Of a stretch of DNA of 41,552 nucleotides, positions 1-7,453 are shown piece after piece (the first letter of the stretch is position 1; every line of letters begins with the position of its first letter). The notes under the pieces were generated by a model that saw nothing but the letters and a program-made list of their open reading frames with translations, searched no databases and was not told the origin of the DNA. The DNA comes from 2-01-FULL-50-23 sp964509695 (GTDB lineage: Bacteria > Patescibacteriota > Microgenomatia > UBA1400 > MFAQ01): contig CAZDXN010000007.1 of NCBI GenBank assembly GCA_964509695.1, positions 1 through 41,552 of the forward strand. Direction: 5' to 3'. Made by a program: the position numbers and the translations under genes.

Positions 1-2
1 GA

Positions 3-185
3 GGCACTCCGGAGGAGACCGATGTTCAGCTGAAGAAGATCGTCGCCGCCCTCACTACCACCGAATACATCTCCGCGGTTACCAGCAAAAAAGCTATCCC
101 AGAAACTTTTAGCAATCCCTTTGAACCAATTCTCCCCACCGAGGACACTATCGACAGCACCAAAGACGAATTCGAAGATTACTAA
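3..185 (+). CDS. C-terminal fragment of an unknown protein
   Basis: An open frame enters from the left edge and stops at TAA 183-185, giving about 60 residues that end in ...STKDEFEDY. The visible part is polar and acidic, with many Thr, Glu and Asp residues and the stretch NPFEPILPTEDTID, and has no membrane segment or recognisable motif. It looks like a disordered C-terminal tail of a longer protein. It converges on the signal peptidase gene across a small hairpin. I do not recognise the family; only the frame is well supported. Confidence 0.55.
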   Translation, partial: GTPEETDVQLKKIVAALTTTEYISAVTSKKAIPETFSNPFEPILPTEDTIDSTKDEFEDY

Positions 186-201
186 TCCCGCAACTGCGGG
201 A
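186..201. terminator. Perfect hairpin between convergent genes
   Basis: A 16-nt perfect inverted repeat (TCCCGCA, AC, TGCGGGA) lies between the stop codon of the left-edge gene and the stop codon of lepB. No clear T-run follows on either strand, so it is at best a weak bidirectional terminator or transcript-end stabiliser. Confidence 0.4.
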
Positions 202-209
202 CTATTAGC

Positions 210-785
210 TTACTTTCCAACCGGGTTCACGATTACCCCCACTTTTTTGGCCGGCCAATAGCGGAAAAACGCCCGACCAATGATATTCTGGTCGGGGACC
301 GGACCCCAGTCACGACTATCGGAGGAGTGATCACGATTATCTCCCATCGCAAATACGGATCCGGGGGGAACGATGTATTCCAATCCCTGCTGTAGAAACT
401 GTCCCGGAGCAGTCGTATACTCTGGTGGCAGATAAGTCTCGGGCAAGGCGTTGCCATTGACGTAAACCTTTCCGTCCGAGACCATCACCCGGTCTCCGGG
501 GATACCGATGACTCTTTTGATAAAATCAAAATTCTCGTTTACTGGCGCCTTAAACACAATCACGTCTCCATACATTGGCAATCTGGTCCGAAAGGTCACC
601 TTATCTGTCAAGACGTATTCGCCATCCTTAAAGGTGGGAAACATCGAGCTTCCCTTCACTTGATGCGGTTGCATCAAAAAAAGATAAATCACCACAAAAA
701 TCGAGGCCGAGACGACGAAGACCTCAATCATTTCATAAAGCAACCCAAAAACTTTCTTGACTAGGTGAGACACAGCCTTAAGCAT
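210..785 (-). CDS. lepB: Signal peptidase I
   Basis: Type I signal peptidase (S26 family), which cleaves N-terminal signal peptides from secreted proteins at the outer face of the membrane. With the ATG at 785 it has 191 residues: one membrane segment at about 20-38, then VKGSSMFPT holding the catalytic serine (Ser47), the lysine of the Ser-Lys dyad in FIKRVIGIPGDRV (Lys90), and the conserved box GDNRDHSSDSRDWGPV. A longer frame from a TTG at 836 would add 17 residues, but the ATG at 785 is preferred: it has a purine-rich AGGGG just before it and starts close to the membrane segment. It diverges from the tRNA-Val gene, with a shared AT-rich promoter element between them. In this glycan-rich genome it would process exported proteins such as the lipase-like and nuclease-like ones in this window. 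Confidence 0.95.
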   Translation of the reverse strand: MLKAVSHLVKKVFGLLYEMIEVFVVSASIFVVIYLFLMQPHQVKGSSMFPTFKDGEYVLTDKVTFRTRLPMYGDVIVFKAPVNENFDFIKRVIGIPGDRVMVSDGKVYVNGNALPETYLPPEYTTAPGQFLQQGLEYIVPPGSVFAMGDNRDHSSDSRDWGPVPDQNIIGRAFFRYWPAKKVGVIVNPVGK

Positions 786-796
786 AAGACCCCTGA

Positions 797-803
797 TATA
801 ATA
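797..803. promoter_or_regulatory. Shared -10 element between lepB and tRNA-Val
   Basis: TATAATA reads as TATAAT (797-802) rightward and TATTAT (803-798) leftward. The rightward box would start transcription near 809, about 30 nt before the tRNA; the leftward box near 791, about 6 nt before the lepB ATG. No convincing -35 box is seen for either direction. Confidence 0.4.
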
Positions 804-809
804 ATTCAA

Positions 810-828
810 GCCCGACGAATCGTCGGGC
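810..828. repeat. Perfect GC-rich inverted repeat upstream of tRNA-Val
   Basis: GCCCGACG, a 3-nt loop AAT, then CGTCGGGC: an 8-bp stem ending 11 nt before the tRNA 5' end. If transcription starts near 809 this hairpin is the first thing in the tRNA precursor. It could be a 5' leader structure or a small dispersed palindrome. Confidence 0.5.
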
Positions 829-839
829 AAGCCCAAAAT

Positions 840-913
840 GGACCTGTAGCTCAGATGGTTAGAGCGTACGATTCACATTCGTAAGGCCGAAGGTTCGATT
901 CCTTCCGGGTCCA
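840..913 (+). tRNA. tRNA-Val (anticodon CAC)
   Basis: A full cloverleaf can be folded. The acceptor stem GGACCTG pairs with CGGGTCC (one G-U), the D arm is GCTC...GAGC, the anticodon stem TACGA/TCGTA encloses loop TTCACAT with anticodon CAC (valine, GTG codons), and the T arm GAAGG-TTCGATT-CCTTC is intact. The discriminator is A at 913 and no CCA is encoded, so the end must be added by the CCA enzyme. Only one base separates it from the ATG of the next protein gene. Confidence 0.95.
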
Positions 914-914
914 C

Positions 915-1616
915 ATGATTGATTACAAAGTCATCAGAAATTCGCGTCGACGTTTTTCCTCCTCAATTTCCGTCACTGCCGATAGGGGAGTCATAGTTAG
1001 TGTTCCCAAGTGGGTCTCTCTTGGCGTGATTGAAGACATGGTCAGGGTAAAAGCCGACTGGATTGCCAAAGCCCTCGCTCGGCTAGGCGGAGTTCATCAG
1101 CAATCCAAGAAGCGCTTTGTCGATGGCGAGAAACATCTCTACTTCGGCGAAGAATATCCACTCACCGTTGTGCCTTCCACCGGAATTGCCACCGCCCGGT
1201 TGGCATTTCAGAACGGTAGCTTCGAAGCCAAGGTCCCCGGTCACCACACCCCAATCCAGCAAAGAAAAGACCTCAAAGAGGCCATGCTCCGCTGGTATCT
1301 GGACAACGGCAAGCGAATCATCACCCAGAAAGTAAATCATTTCACAAAATTGCTTGGTGTTTCCTACAATCGGATCGTTCTCAAAAAAGTTTCCAGTATC
1401 TGGGGAAGCTGTTCGCGGAAGAATAATCTAAACTTCAATCGGAAGTTGATTATGGCGCCACATGAAGTGGTGGATTACGTCGTCGTCCACGAAGTCTGCC
1501 ATCTAGTCCATCACCATCATCGGAAGGTCTTTTGGGATTTGGTGAAAAGCCTAGAACCAAACTACAAAGAACGCATCCTTTGGCTGAAGAAAAACCAGTA
1601 CCTTTTGACTATCTGA
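915..1616 (+). CDS. YgjP-like zinc metallopeptidase (DUF45 / M48-type fold)
   Basis: A 233-residue protein of the YgjP-like family (PF01863). It shows the typical N-terminal beta region with RRRFSSSISVTADRGVIVSVPKWV (about 11-34), the family signature WGSCS (163-167), and the zinc motif VHEVCHLVHHHHRKVFW, with His192, Glu193 and His196 as the HExxH core and a downstream His (about 202) as third ligand. Family members are soluble; E. coli YgjP has been linked to UTP pyrophosphatase activity, so the substrate here should not be assumed to be a protein. The ATG at 915 fits the family N-terminus exactly and lies one base after the tRNA-Val gene, leaving no room for a Shine-Dalgarno site unless it lies inside the tRNA. 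The 3' end overlaps the convergent lipase-like gene by 8 bp. Confidence 0.9.
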   Translation: MIDYKVIRNSRRRFSSSISVTADRGVIVSVPKWVSLGVIEDMVRVKADWIAKALARLGGVHQQSKKRFVDGEKHLYFGEEYPLTVVPSTGIATARLAFQNGSFEAKVPGHHTPIQQRKDLKEAMLRWYLDNGKRIITQKVNHFTKLLGVSYNRIVLKKVSSIWGSCSRKNNLNFNRKLIMAPHEVVDYVVVHEVCHLVHHHHRKVFWDLVKSLEPNYKERILWLKKNQYLLTI

Positions 1617-4041
1617 CCCCCAAGGCGGTGAGCAGCAGGTAACGGGACGAAAGGGTTTTGTCCAGCGAAATATCTCGTTTTGATGTCTTCAGTTCCTTCG
1701 CCTCGGCGAAGCGGTCTGTGAATAAAGCGTAGAACGTCCCCGCGTAGTAGCTGGAGCTATTTTTCAACAAATTATCGGCCAGCGTTTTGTACGCCTCCAC
1801 CTGAAGAATGTTAGCGTTCAGGAAGACAGTTTTTGTGCTGTTATCACTTCCAATTACAGTTTCGGCCAAGTCGTCAATATCCTTCCAAACATCAATTATG
1901 GCCTCAATCTGATCCGTTTTATTATTTTTGTACGCTTTGATCGCCAAACCTGAAAGTAATTCTCTCAGCTGTCTAATCGCCACTATTCTTTTACTTTTTG
2001 GTTGGGCTTCTGACCTAGCCACCGCCATCAAATTCTTTTTATCCCAGTTCGGGATCAATCCATTAAGAATAGACAAATCCTCATCAAAGGAACGATCTGA
2101 AGTTTGAGCATCATCGGGGTATGTATCTACCTGATTTGGACTAATCAAATTCCCCCTCTCCTCCGTCCAATTAGTCTGATCTTCATCCATATCGCCGACG
2201 AAAAGCTGATATTTTCCCGTCTCTCCGTTTGCCTCGACCGTCGTCGTCAATGCATGATCGCTATACCCGGGTAGAAAAAATAATTTTTCATCCGCTAGAT
2301 ATATCCCCAAGCTCCCATCGCAGACGTCGGTTTCGTCGCAAACATGCAGTGTCCCCGGTGACCGTAGAGACGCGATGAAAACACTTTTTCTGGAGTCGGG
2401 CGTGACATCGGTCACAACCTTGCTCTTGTCCAGTCCCAGCTCGTCAAATATCTTCTCGATACCAGTTTTATTACCAACAATTTCTTCATGGTTTGTCCCG
2501 ATCAAACTTTGATTGGTAAAACTAGCCACCGCGCTAAGCGACAATACCGCCCCGTCTCCATCATTCGTCGTTTCAAAGGCAGACCCTGTCGGCTTCCCAT
2601 CCTCCCATTGGCCCTGAGTTTTCTCTAACCAACCACGGTCGACCACTTTCAGAAAACGATCGGTTTGGTTACTATTTCCTCCGTTAGCCCACAATACCCC
2701 CGCGATCGTCGCCGTATCGTTGTTCAGATCATTCAAGGTCAGATTCTTTTGCAAGATTGAACCAGAAGAGAGCAAAATATCGTTTTTCTTCAGAAAATCA
2801 AAGGTCGGAAGAATATCTTTGGTTCCCGGCGCCAGTCTTCTCACTACAGCCACGCGGTTTTCTCCCGCTTTCTGGTTCAATTTGATCATTAGTTCCAGAG
2901 CTGCTCTTTGCCACCAAACATTTTTCCAAACCGTCGCCCCTTCCCAGAGACCATAGGAGTCAATTAGACCCTGATGAGGACTGCCAGCGGTGATGATCTT
3001 GTCAATTTTATCGGTACCGATTTTCTGACCATAAGCTCTAGCCACCAAACCGCCGTAGCTATGCCCGATGAAATCAATTTTGTCAGTCGCCCCGATTTTC
3101 CCTTGACTCACCAACCCATTCACATAATTATCAAGATCCACAGAAAGGTCGTTGAGCCCTTTTCTCCAATCGTAGCCAAAAACAAACAGGTTCTTGTCTT
3201 TCTCATAACCCGCGTTAACCAATGAATTTGTCAGGTTGTCATAAAGGTCAATGAAACTCGGCACCTTCCAATCAGTTCCCGTCTCTCCCTTCAAAATCGC
3301 CCCGAAATCCCAACTCCCCCCCACCCCCGGAATCACAACTATCGGATTCGTTTCAGAAGTAGACAATGGTCCAGACTTTATATAATCAATCTTCAGCCTT
3401 CCCCATGGGAGATTATTTACGGTCTGGAATTCACCGACCCATATATTAGTTATTTTCTTAGTACTCTGTTCCGATTCAAAAACTAATAAGTTATCGATAA
3501 AAAGTTTGTAAGACTTATTTGAATATTCCAATCTTGCCGTATTCCAAGTATCAAACGTTCCATAGTAGGCTGCGGCATAGTACTTATCACTCTGGCATGA
3601 TATATCATCAATTGGACACACCGCCGACCCTATCCCGTATGTGGGAAACTGACCAGGCCACACGACAAAAATATAGTCAGAATCTGACAGGGGGTTGCTT
3701 CTATAATCAACCGGTAGGTTATCACTTAAACCAATACCGTATCCATATTTTGTATCTCCAGCGAATTGATATTTGAATTCGATATAGTAATCGTCATCTG
3801 GCAAAGTAAAATTATTGGGAAAAATATACGGGAAACCCACGTTGTTAATAGCTTCTAAAGTCAAGACACCATTGTCAGTAATGACCCTTCCTCCATGTGA
3901 ACTAACCGTCCAACCGGCGAGTTCAGAATCAGAATCGAAGTCGTAATCCAGGTCGGTTGCGTATAATTGGTTGGAAAACCCCACTGATGACAAGAACAAT
4001 AAAGAAAAAATTAAAACTAATTGAACAATCTTAGTAAACAT
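1609..4041 (-). CDS. Secreted LCAT/PGAP1-like alpha/beta-hydrolase with N-terminal jelly-roll-like domain
   Basis: 810 residues with a clear signal peptide (about 1-28). Residues about 30-222 form a beta-rich domain resembling LamG/concanavalin-like sugar-binding modules (YYIEFKYQF, TWNTARLEY, KLFIDNLLVF). Residues about 232-530 are an alpha/beta-hydrolase like lecithin:cholesterol acyltransferase and PGAP1 lipases: NPIVVIPGVGGSW around the oxyanion hole, FGYDWR, the nucleophile elbow GHSYGG with Ser328, TAGSPHQG, an acidic DGDGAV (494-498, possible catalytic Asp) and a candidate catalytic His518 in GTNHEEIVGN. The C-terminal 280 residues are polar and unassigned. It likely acts on an ester or acyl-linked substrate outside the cell; lipid versus glycan ester cannot be decided. 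The ATG at 4041 is favoured because it starts the signal peptide. Confidence 0.85.
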   Translation of the reverse strand: MFTKIVQLVLIFSLLFLSSVGFSNQLYATDLDYDFDSDSELAGWTVSSHGGRVITDNGVLTLEAINNVGFPYIFPNNFTLPDDDYYIEFKYQFAGDTKYGYGIGLSDNLPVDYRSNPLSDSDYIFVVWPGQFPTYGIGSAVCPIDDISCQSDKYYAAAYYGTFDTWNTARLEYSNKSYKLFIDNLLVFESEQSTKKITNIWVGEFQTVNNLPWGRLKIDYIKSGPLSTSETNPIVVIPGVGGSWDFGAILKGETGTDWKVPSFIDLYDNLTNSLVNAGYEKDKNLFVFGYDWRKGLNDLSVDLDNYVNGLVSQGKIGATDKIDFIGHSYGGLVARAYGQKIGTDKIDKIITAGSPHQGLIDSYGLWEGATVWKNVWWQRAALELMIKLNQKAGENRVAVVRRLAPGTKDILPTFDFLKKNDILLSSGSILQKNLTLNDLNNDTATIAGVLWANGGNSNQTDRFLKVVDRGWLEKTQGQWEDGKPTGSAFETTNDGDGAVLSLSAVASFTNQSLIGTNHEEIVGNKTGIEKIFDELGLDKSKVVTDVTPDSRKSVFIASLRSPGTLHVCDETDVCDGSLGIYLADEKLFFLPGYSDHALTTTVEANGETGKYQLFVGDMDEDQTNWTEERGNLISPNQVDTYPDDAQTSDRSFDEDLSILNGLIPNWDKKNLMAVARSEAQPKSKRIVAIRQLRELLSGLAIKAYKNNKTDQIEAIIDVWKDIDDLAETVIGSDNSTKTVFLNANILQVEAYKTLADNLLKNSSSYYAGTFYALFTDRFAEAKELKTSKRDISLDKTLSSRYLLLTALGVR

Positions 4042-4074
4042 TAATCCTTACTACAGCCTACAAGAAAACCTAAA

Positions 4075-4941
4075 ATGTTGTCAAGTAAATATAATAATTC
4101 AATATCGATAATAATAGTCACGTATAACTCAGAAGATCATATTGATCGATGTTTGAGATCACTACTATTACACGAAAATAGATATATTAAAGAAATAATT
4201 CTGATAGACAACGCCTCTACAGACGACACGTTGAAAATTGTTTCGAAAGTAAAGAATTTGAAAATCAAGGTATTGAAACAAAAGAATAATATTGGTTTTG
4301 CTTCATCAGTAAATATCGGAATCAAAAAGGAAAAAGGTAAATATATACTCTTAATTAACCCAGACACAGAAATACTGAAAGAATGTTTTTGCAATTTAAT
4401 TAAATCAGTTGAAGTTGAAAGAGGAGGTATTTCTGGAGGGAAAATGATTGGAAAAGGAGGGCTCGTACACAACACTCACGTAAGAAATCCAAATCTTCTG
4501 ATTGGTTTATTCGATTTTACAAACTTAAAAAAAATCTTCCCAAATAATCGATGGCACAAAAAGTTTTATTATTTTGACTCAAAATCAAATGGTTTAGACA
4601 TGGAGGTCGACGCGGTTTCTGGAGGTTTCATGTTGATCGATAAGAGGGTTATAAATAAGATTGGGAATCTAAATGAAAATTTTTTTATGTATCTTGAAGA
4701 TATTGAATACTGTAACAGAGCAAGAAACGAAGGATTCCGGGTAATATATTGTCCTAGCGCGGTCATTTATCACGAAGGCGGAGCAAGTAGTAGGAATAAA
4801 GATAAAATAAACTTTAATGCATGGCTGTGGTCAAGGAAATATTTTTTTTGGAAAAATAACTCGCTGTTAACAAACCTTATTATCCAGCCAATCTTTTATA
4901 TTGATGATTTTGTGATGAAAATATGGAGAAAATTGAGATGA
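4075..4941 (+). CDS. Family 2 glycosyltransferase (rhamnosyltransferase-like)
   Basis: A 288-residue GT-A fold enzyme of family GT2. It has SIIIVTYNSEDHIDRCLRSLL at the N-terminus, LIDNASTDDT in the nucleotide-binding region, NIGFASSVNIGI, the metal-binding LLINPDTEI (DxD-like), and FFMYLEDIEYCNRARNEGF, the typical acceptor-side motif of rhamnosyltransferase-type GT2 proteins. It should transfer a sugar from a nucleotide donor onto a surface glycan at the cytoplasmic membrane face. It starts the rightward glycan operon; its stop overlaps the next start as ATGA. The gene is strikingly AT-rich compared with its neighbours, which suggests later acquisition. Confidence 0.9.
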   Translation: MLSSKYNNSISIIIVTYNSEDHIDRCLRSLLLHENRYIKEIILIDNASTDDTLKIVSKVKNLKIKVLKQKNNIGFASSVNIGIKKEKGKYILLINPDTEILKECFCNLIKSVEVERGGISGGKMIGKGGLVHNTHVRNPNLLIGLFDFTNLKKIFPNNRWHKKFYYFDSKSNGLDMEVDAVSGGFMLIDKRVINKIGNLNENFFMYLEDIEYCNRARNEGFRVIYCPSAVIYHEGGASSRNKDKINFNAWLWSRKYFFWKNNSLLTNLIIQPIFYIDDFVMKIWRKLR

Positions 4942-5990
4942 CTAAAATTTCGATTGTCCGGGGGGCGTTTTTGAACCCGTTTGAACTGCAGAATTATTAT
5001 CCGCTCAAAAACAAATATGATCTGCGGGCGATATCGTCGATGCACCCGATTTCCGAGGACATCGAAATTCCCCTGACCAAGACCTACGCCCTCACCGATC
5101 TCCCCAACTTCCCCTTCAAATTTCCAATCCTCAATCGACTCTCGGTTGACGCCCATTATCTGCTCGGTCTCGAACAACTTCTAAAAGGTTTTGACATCGC
5201 CCACGTCGCCGAGACCTACTACCACTACACCATCCAAGCCATCAACGCCAAGAAAAAGGGGTATGTCAAAAAAGTCATCAGTACCGTCTGGGAAATCATC
5301 CCGGGAAATAACGAAGGAATCTGGGGGAGGCAGTGGTTCAAACGGCAGGCATACGCCGGAGTCGATCATTTTCTGGCCGTCACCGGTCTGGCCAAAAGGG
5401 CTCTGCTCGAAGAGGGCGTCGACGATAAGAAAATCACGGTCATTCCCATGGGCGTAGACCTGAAAAGATTCAAACCACGCCAAATCACAAATCACAAATC
5501 ACAAATCACAAATATATTATTTGTTGGTCGTTCGGTGCCGGAGAAGGGGATTGGGGAATTAGCCGAAGCTTGCCATAGACTCAGAGAAAAATATCCAAAT
5601 TTAAAATTGACTATGGTGGGGGATGGTCGAGTCCCCTACTCCCAAATTCACGAAGAGTATCAACGAGCGGACATTTTCTGCCTCCCAAGTAAAACTACAC
5701 CTCATTGGCAAGAGCAGTACGGCATGGCTCTGGTCGAGGCAATGGCCTGTGGCCTGCCCATCGTCACCACCAGAACCGGCGCCATCGGAGAAGTCTGCGG
5801 TGACGCGGCCATCTATGCCAAACCGGCCGACGCAAATGATTTACAATCAAAGCTGGAGCGGTTAATCGAAAGCGAGTCCTTGAGGAGAACCCTTGCCGAA
5901 AAATCGAAAGCCCGGGCCAAGGCCAGATACGATTGCCAGAAGACAGCCAAGGCCATCGATGAGCTCTATAGAAAAGTCCTATGGGAATAA
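4938..5990 (+). CDS. Family 4 glycosyltransferase
   Basis: A GT-B fold glycosyltransferase (350 residues from the ATG at 4938). The C-terminal GT4 half is clear: ILFVGRSVPEKGIGELAEAC, LTMVGDG, the region ADIFCLPSKTTPHWQEQYGMALVEAMACGLPIVTTRTGAIGEV with the conserved E-x7-E type site, and a final helical tail. The start at 4938 overlaps the previous stop (ATGA) and has GGAG 10 nt before it; an in-frame ATG at 4923 is less likely because it lacks this. Between the two Rossmann halves lies RQITNHKSQITN, encoded by four copies of a 7-bp tandem repeat. Because 7 is not a multiple of 3, a change in copy number would break the frame. Downstream it overlaps the flippase gene by 10 bp, so the genes are probably co-transcribed. 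Confidence 0.9.
   Translation: MTKISIVRGAFLNPFELQNYYPLKNKYDLRAISSMHPISEDIEIPLTKTYALTDLPNFPFKFPILNRLSVDAHYLLGLEQLLKGFDIAHVAETYYHYTIQAINAKKKGYVKKVISTVWEIIPGNNEGIWGRQWFKRQAYAGVDHFLAVTGLAKRALLEEGVDDKKITVIPMGVDLKRFKPRQITNHKSQITNILFVGRSVPEKGIGELAEACHRLREKYPNLKLTMVGDGRVPYSQIHEEYQRADIFCLPSKTTPHWQEQYGMALVEAMACGLPIVTTRTGAIGEVCGDAAIYAKPADANDLQSKLERLIESESLRRTLAEKSKARAKARYDCQKTAKAIDELYRKVLWE
5482..5509 (+). repeat. Four tandem copies of AAATCAC inside a glycosyltransferase gene
   Basis: Four perfect 7-bp units AAATCAC run from 5482 to 5509, followed by the partial unit AAATATA. The array falls in the linker between the two domains of the GT4 enzyme. Loss or gain of one unit would cause a frameshift, which is the design of phase-variable contingency loci. 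Confidence 0.85.
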
Positions 5991-7288
5991 AACGCACCTT
6001 CATCAAAAACACCTCCCTAAATGTCATAAGCTACATCTATCTTTCGGTTGCGGCCATAATCAGCATCCCCATTCTGATTCACGCTCTGGGTGTCCAAGCT
6101 TTTGGTCTTTACACCATCATTACTTCCATTATGCCCATTCTCTCAGCACTGGACTTCGGCCTCGGTCTGGCCGTGATCCGCTATCTGGCCCTGCCGAATG
6201 TCAGTGACGAGAAAAAGGCAGGGGTCTGGCAGACATCCTTCTATTTTTTCACTTTCGTCGGTCTCGCCCTCTTTTTTGTCGTCATCGCTATTTTCTATCT
6301 TTACGTTTTCAAAATTCCTGCCATCAATGCGATCATCGGCTCCAATAAACTGCCAATTATGTTTGTCGTCGCCCTAACCATGCTCGTGAACCACCTCAAT
6401 ACCCACTTTCTGACCCTGCCTCAAGCCAGACACCGCTTCGATATTTTTAGTTTGAACGCCTTTGTCTCCGGCACCGCCAGCACTTTAATTACCGCCGCCG
6501 TCGTCCTCATCAAGCCCGACCTATTGCTCGTTTTCATCACTCAGCTTTTGGGCGTCTCCACCACCGCCACAATTTTGTATTTTTATGCCAAAGGTCAATT
6601 CAAGCAATTAAATTTCCCCCGGTTCTCTCTTGCCTCATTCCGTGAAATTATCGGTTTTGGTCTCAAGAGTTTTGCCGGGAAGGTCACCAGTTCCCTCGAA
6701 GCCAATGGCCTCAATCTTATTATCGCCGCTTATGTTTCTCTCAAAGCCGTCACCTATTTCTCGATTCCCCAGTCGCTCATTATCAAGGCCGCCGGCGGTA
6801 TCTCCATGCTCACCCTTTCTCTCTTTCCTCTCTCAACCAGTCTCCTCACCAAAGAGAGCTTTCCCAAACTGAAAAAACTCATGCTCTGGTTACAGGGAGC
6901 AGTCGTGGCCGGAACATTCTTTGGCGTTGCCGTCATCTTTTTCATCGGTCGTCCCCTACTGACACTTTGGCTGGGTAACCCCGATCTTGTCAGCAATGTC
7001 TACCCCTTACTTCAGATCCTCTCAGTCCAGCTGTTCTTTGTCGCTCTGACGCCAATGCCCACCGCCATTCTTGAGAGTATGAACTATCCGGGGACCACCT
7101 CAATCTTTGCTTTTCTCACCGTCTTCTTGGAATTTATTTTCCTCATTTTCTTCCTTCCTCGTTTTGGCATCACCGGAGCCGCATATGCTCTCTCCCTTAG
7201 TGCCATGGTCAGCGTTCCTCTCTTCCTCACCGTCTTCCTCTACCGTTTCCGCAAATACGAAAAGACCCTTGGGCCTATAATAGCTTGA
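5981..7288 (+). CDS. Wzx-like polysaccharide flippase (MOP superfamily)
   Basis: A 435-residue, almost wholly hydrophobic protein with about 12-14 membrane segments and the N-terminal pattern of Wzx/O-antigen flippases (IKRTFIKNTSLNVISYIYLSVAAIISIPILIHALGVQAFGLYTIITS...DFGLGLAVIRYLA). Members move undecaprenyl-linked repeat units across the cytoplasmic membrane. The start overlaps the preceding glycosyltransferase stop by 10 bp. Position after two glycosyltransferases fits export of the glycan they build. Family level is secure; the substrate is unknown. Confidence 0.9.
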   Translation: MGIKRTFIKNTSLNVISYIYLSVAAIISIPILIHALGVQAFGLYTIITSIMPILSALDFGLGLAVIRYLALPNVSDEKKAGVWQTSFYFFTFVGLALFFVVIAIFYLYVFKIPAINAIIGSNKLPIMFVVALTMLVNHLNTHFLTLPQARHRFDIFSLNAFVSGTASTLITAAVVLIKPDLLLVFITQLLGVSTTATILYFYAKGQFKQLNFPRFSLASFREIIGFGLKSFAGKVTSSLEANGLNLIIAAYVSLKAVTYFSIPQSLIIKAAGGISMLTLSLFPLSTSLLTKESFPKLKKLMLWLQGAVVAGTFFGVAVIFFIGRPLLTLWLGNPDLVSNVYPLLQILSVQLFFVALTPMPTAILESMNYPGTTSIFAFLTVFLEFIFLIFFLPRFGITGAAYALSLSAMVSVPLFLTVFLYRFRKYEKTLGPIIA

Positions 7289-7441
7289 CAGGGGGAGCGT
7301 GGGGTATCGTTTAAGTTAAGTCTGCAGTATCTTAATTAGGGTTTCGAGACATTGAGGGAGTGAATACCGGCAAATTGAATGTGGGGCTCTCGTTTTTGAC
7401 AAAGATAGAGACCTTAACTGGACAATTATAGGCTACTATGA

Positions 7442-7447
7442 TAATAT
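7442..7447 (+). promoter_or_regulatory. -10 box TAATAT, 6 nt before the ATG at 7454
   Basis: TAATAT, spacer GTCGGG, then ATG. With the usual 6-7 nt from -10 box to transcription start, the transcript would begin at the start codon. The rest of the 165-nt gap (7289-7453) holds a TTGACA at 7396 that is not at -35 distance from this box, and nothing else I can name. Confidence 0.5.
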
Positions 7448-7453
7448 GTCGGG

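Noticed and set aside
4923..4925. ATG at 4923 as start of the GT4 gene
   Set aside because: The ATG at 4938 has an ATGA overlap with the previous stop and a GGAG 10 nt upstream; 4923 has neither.
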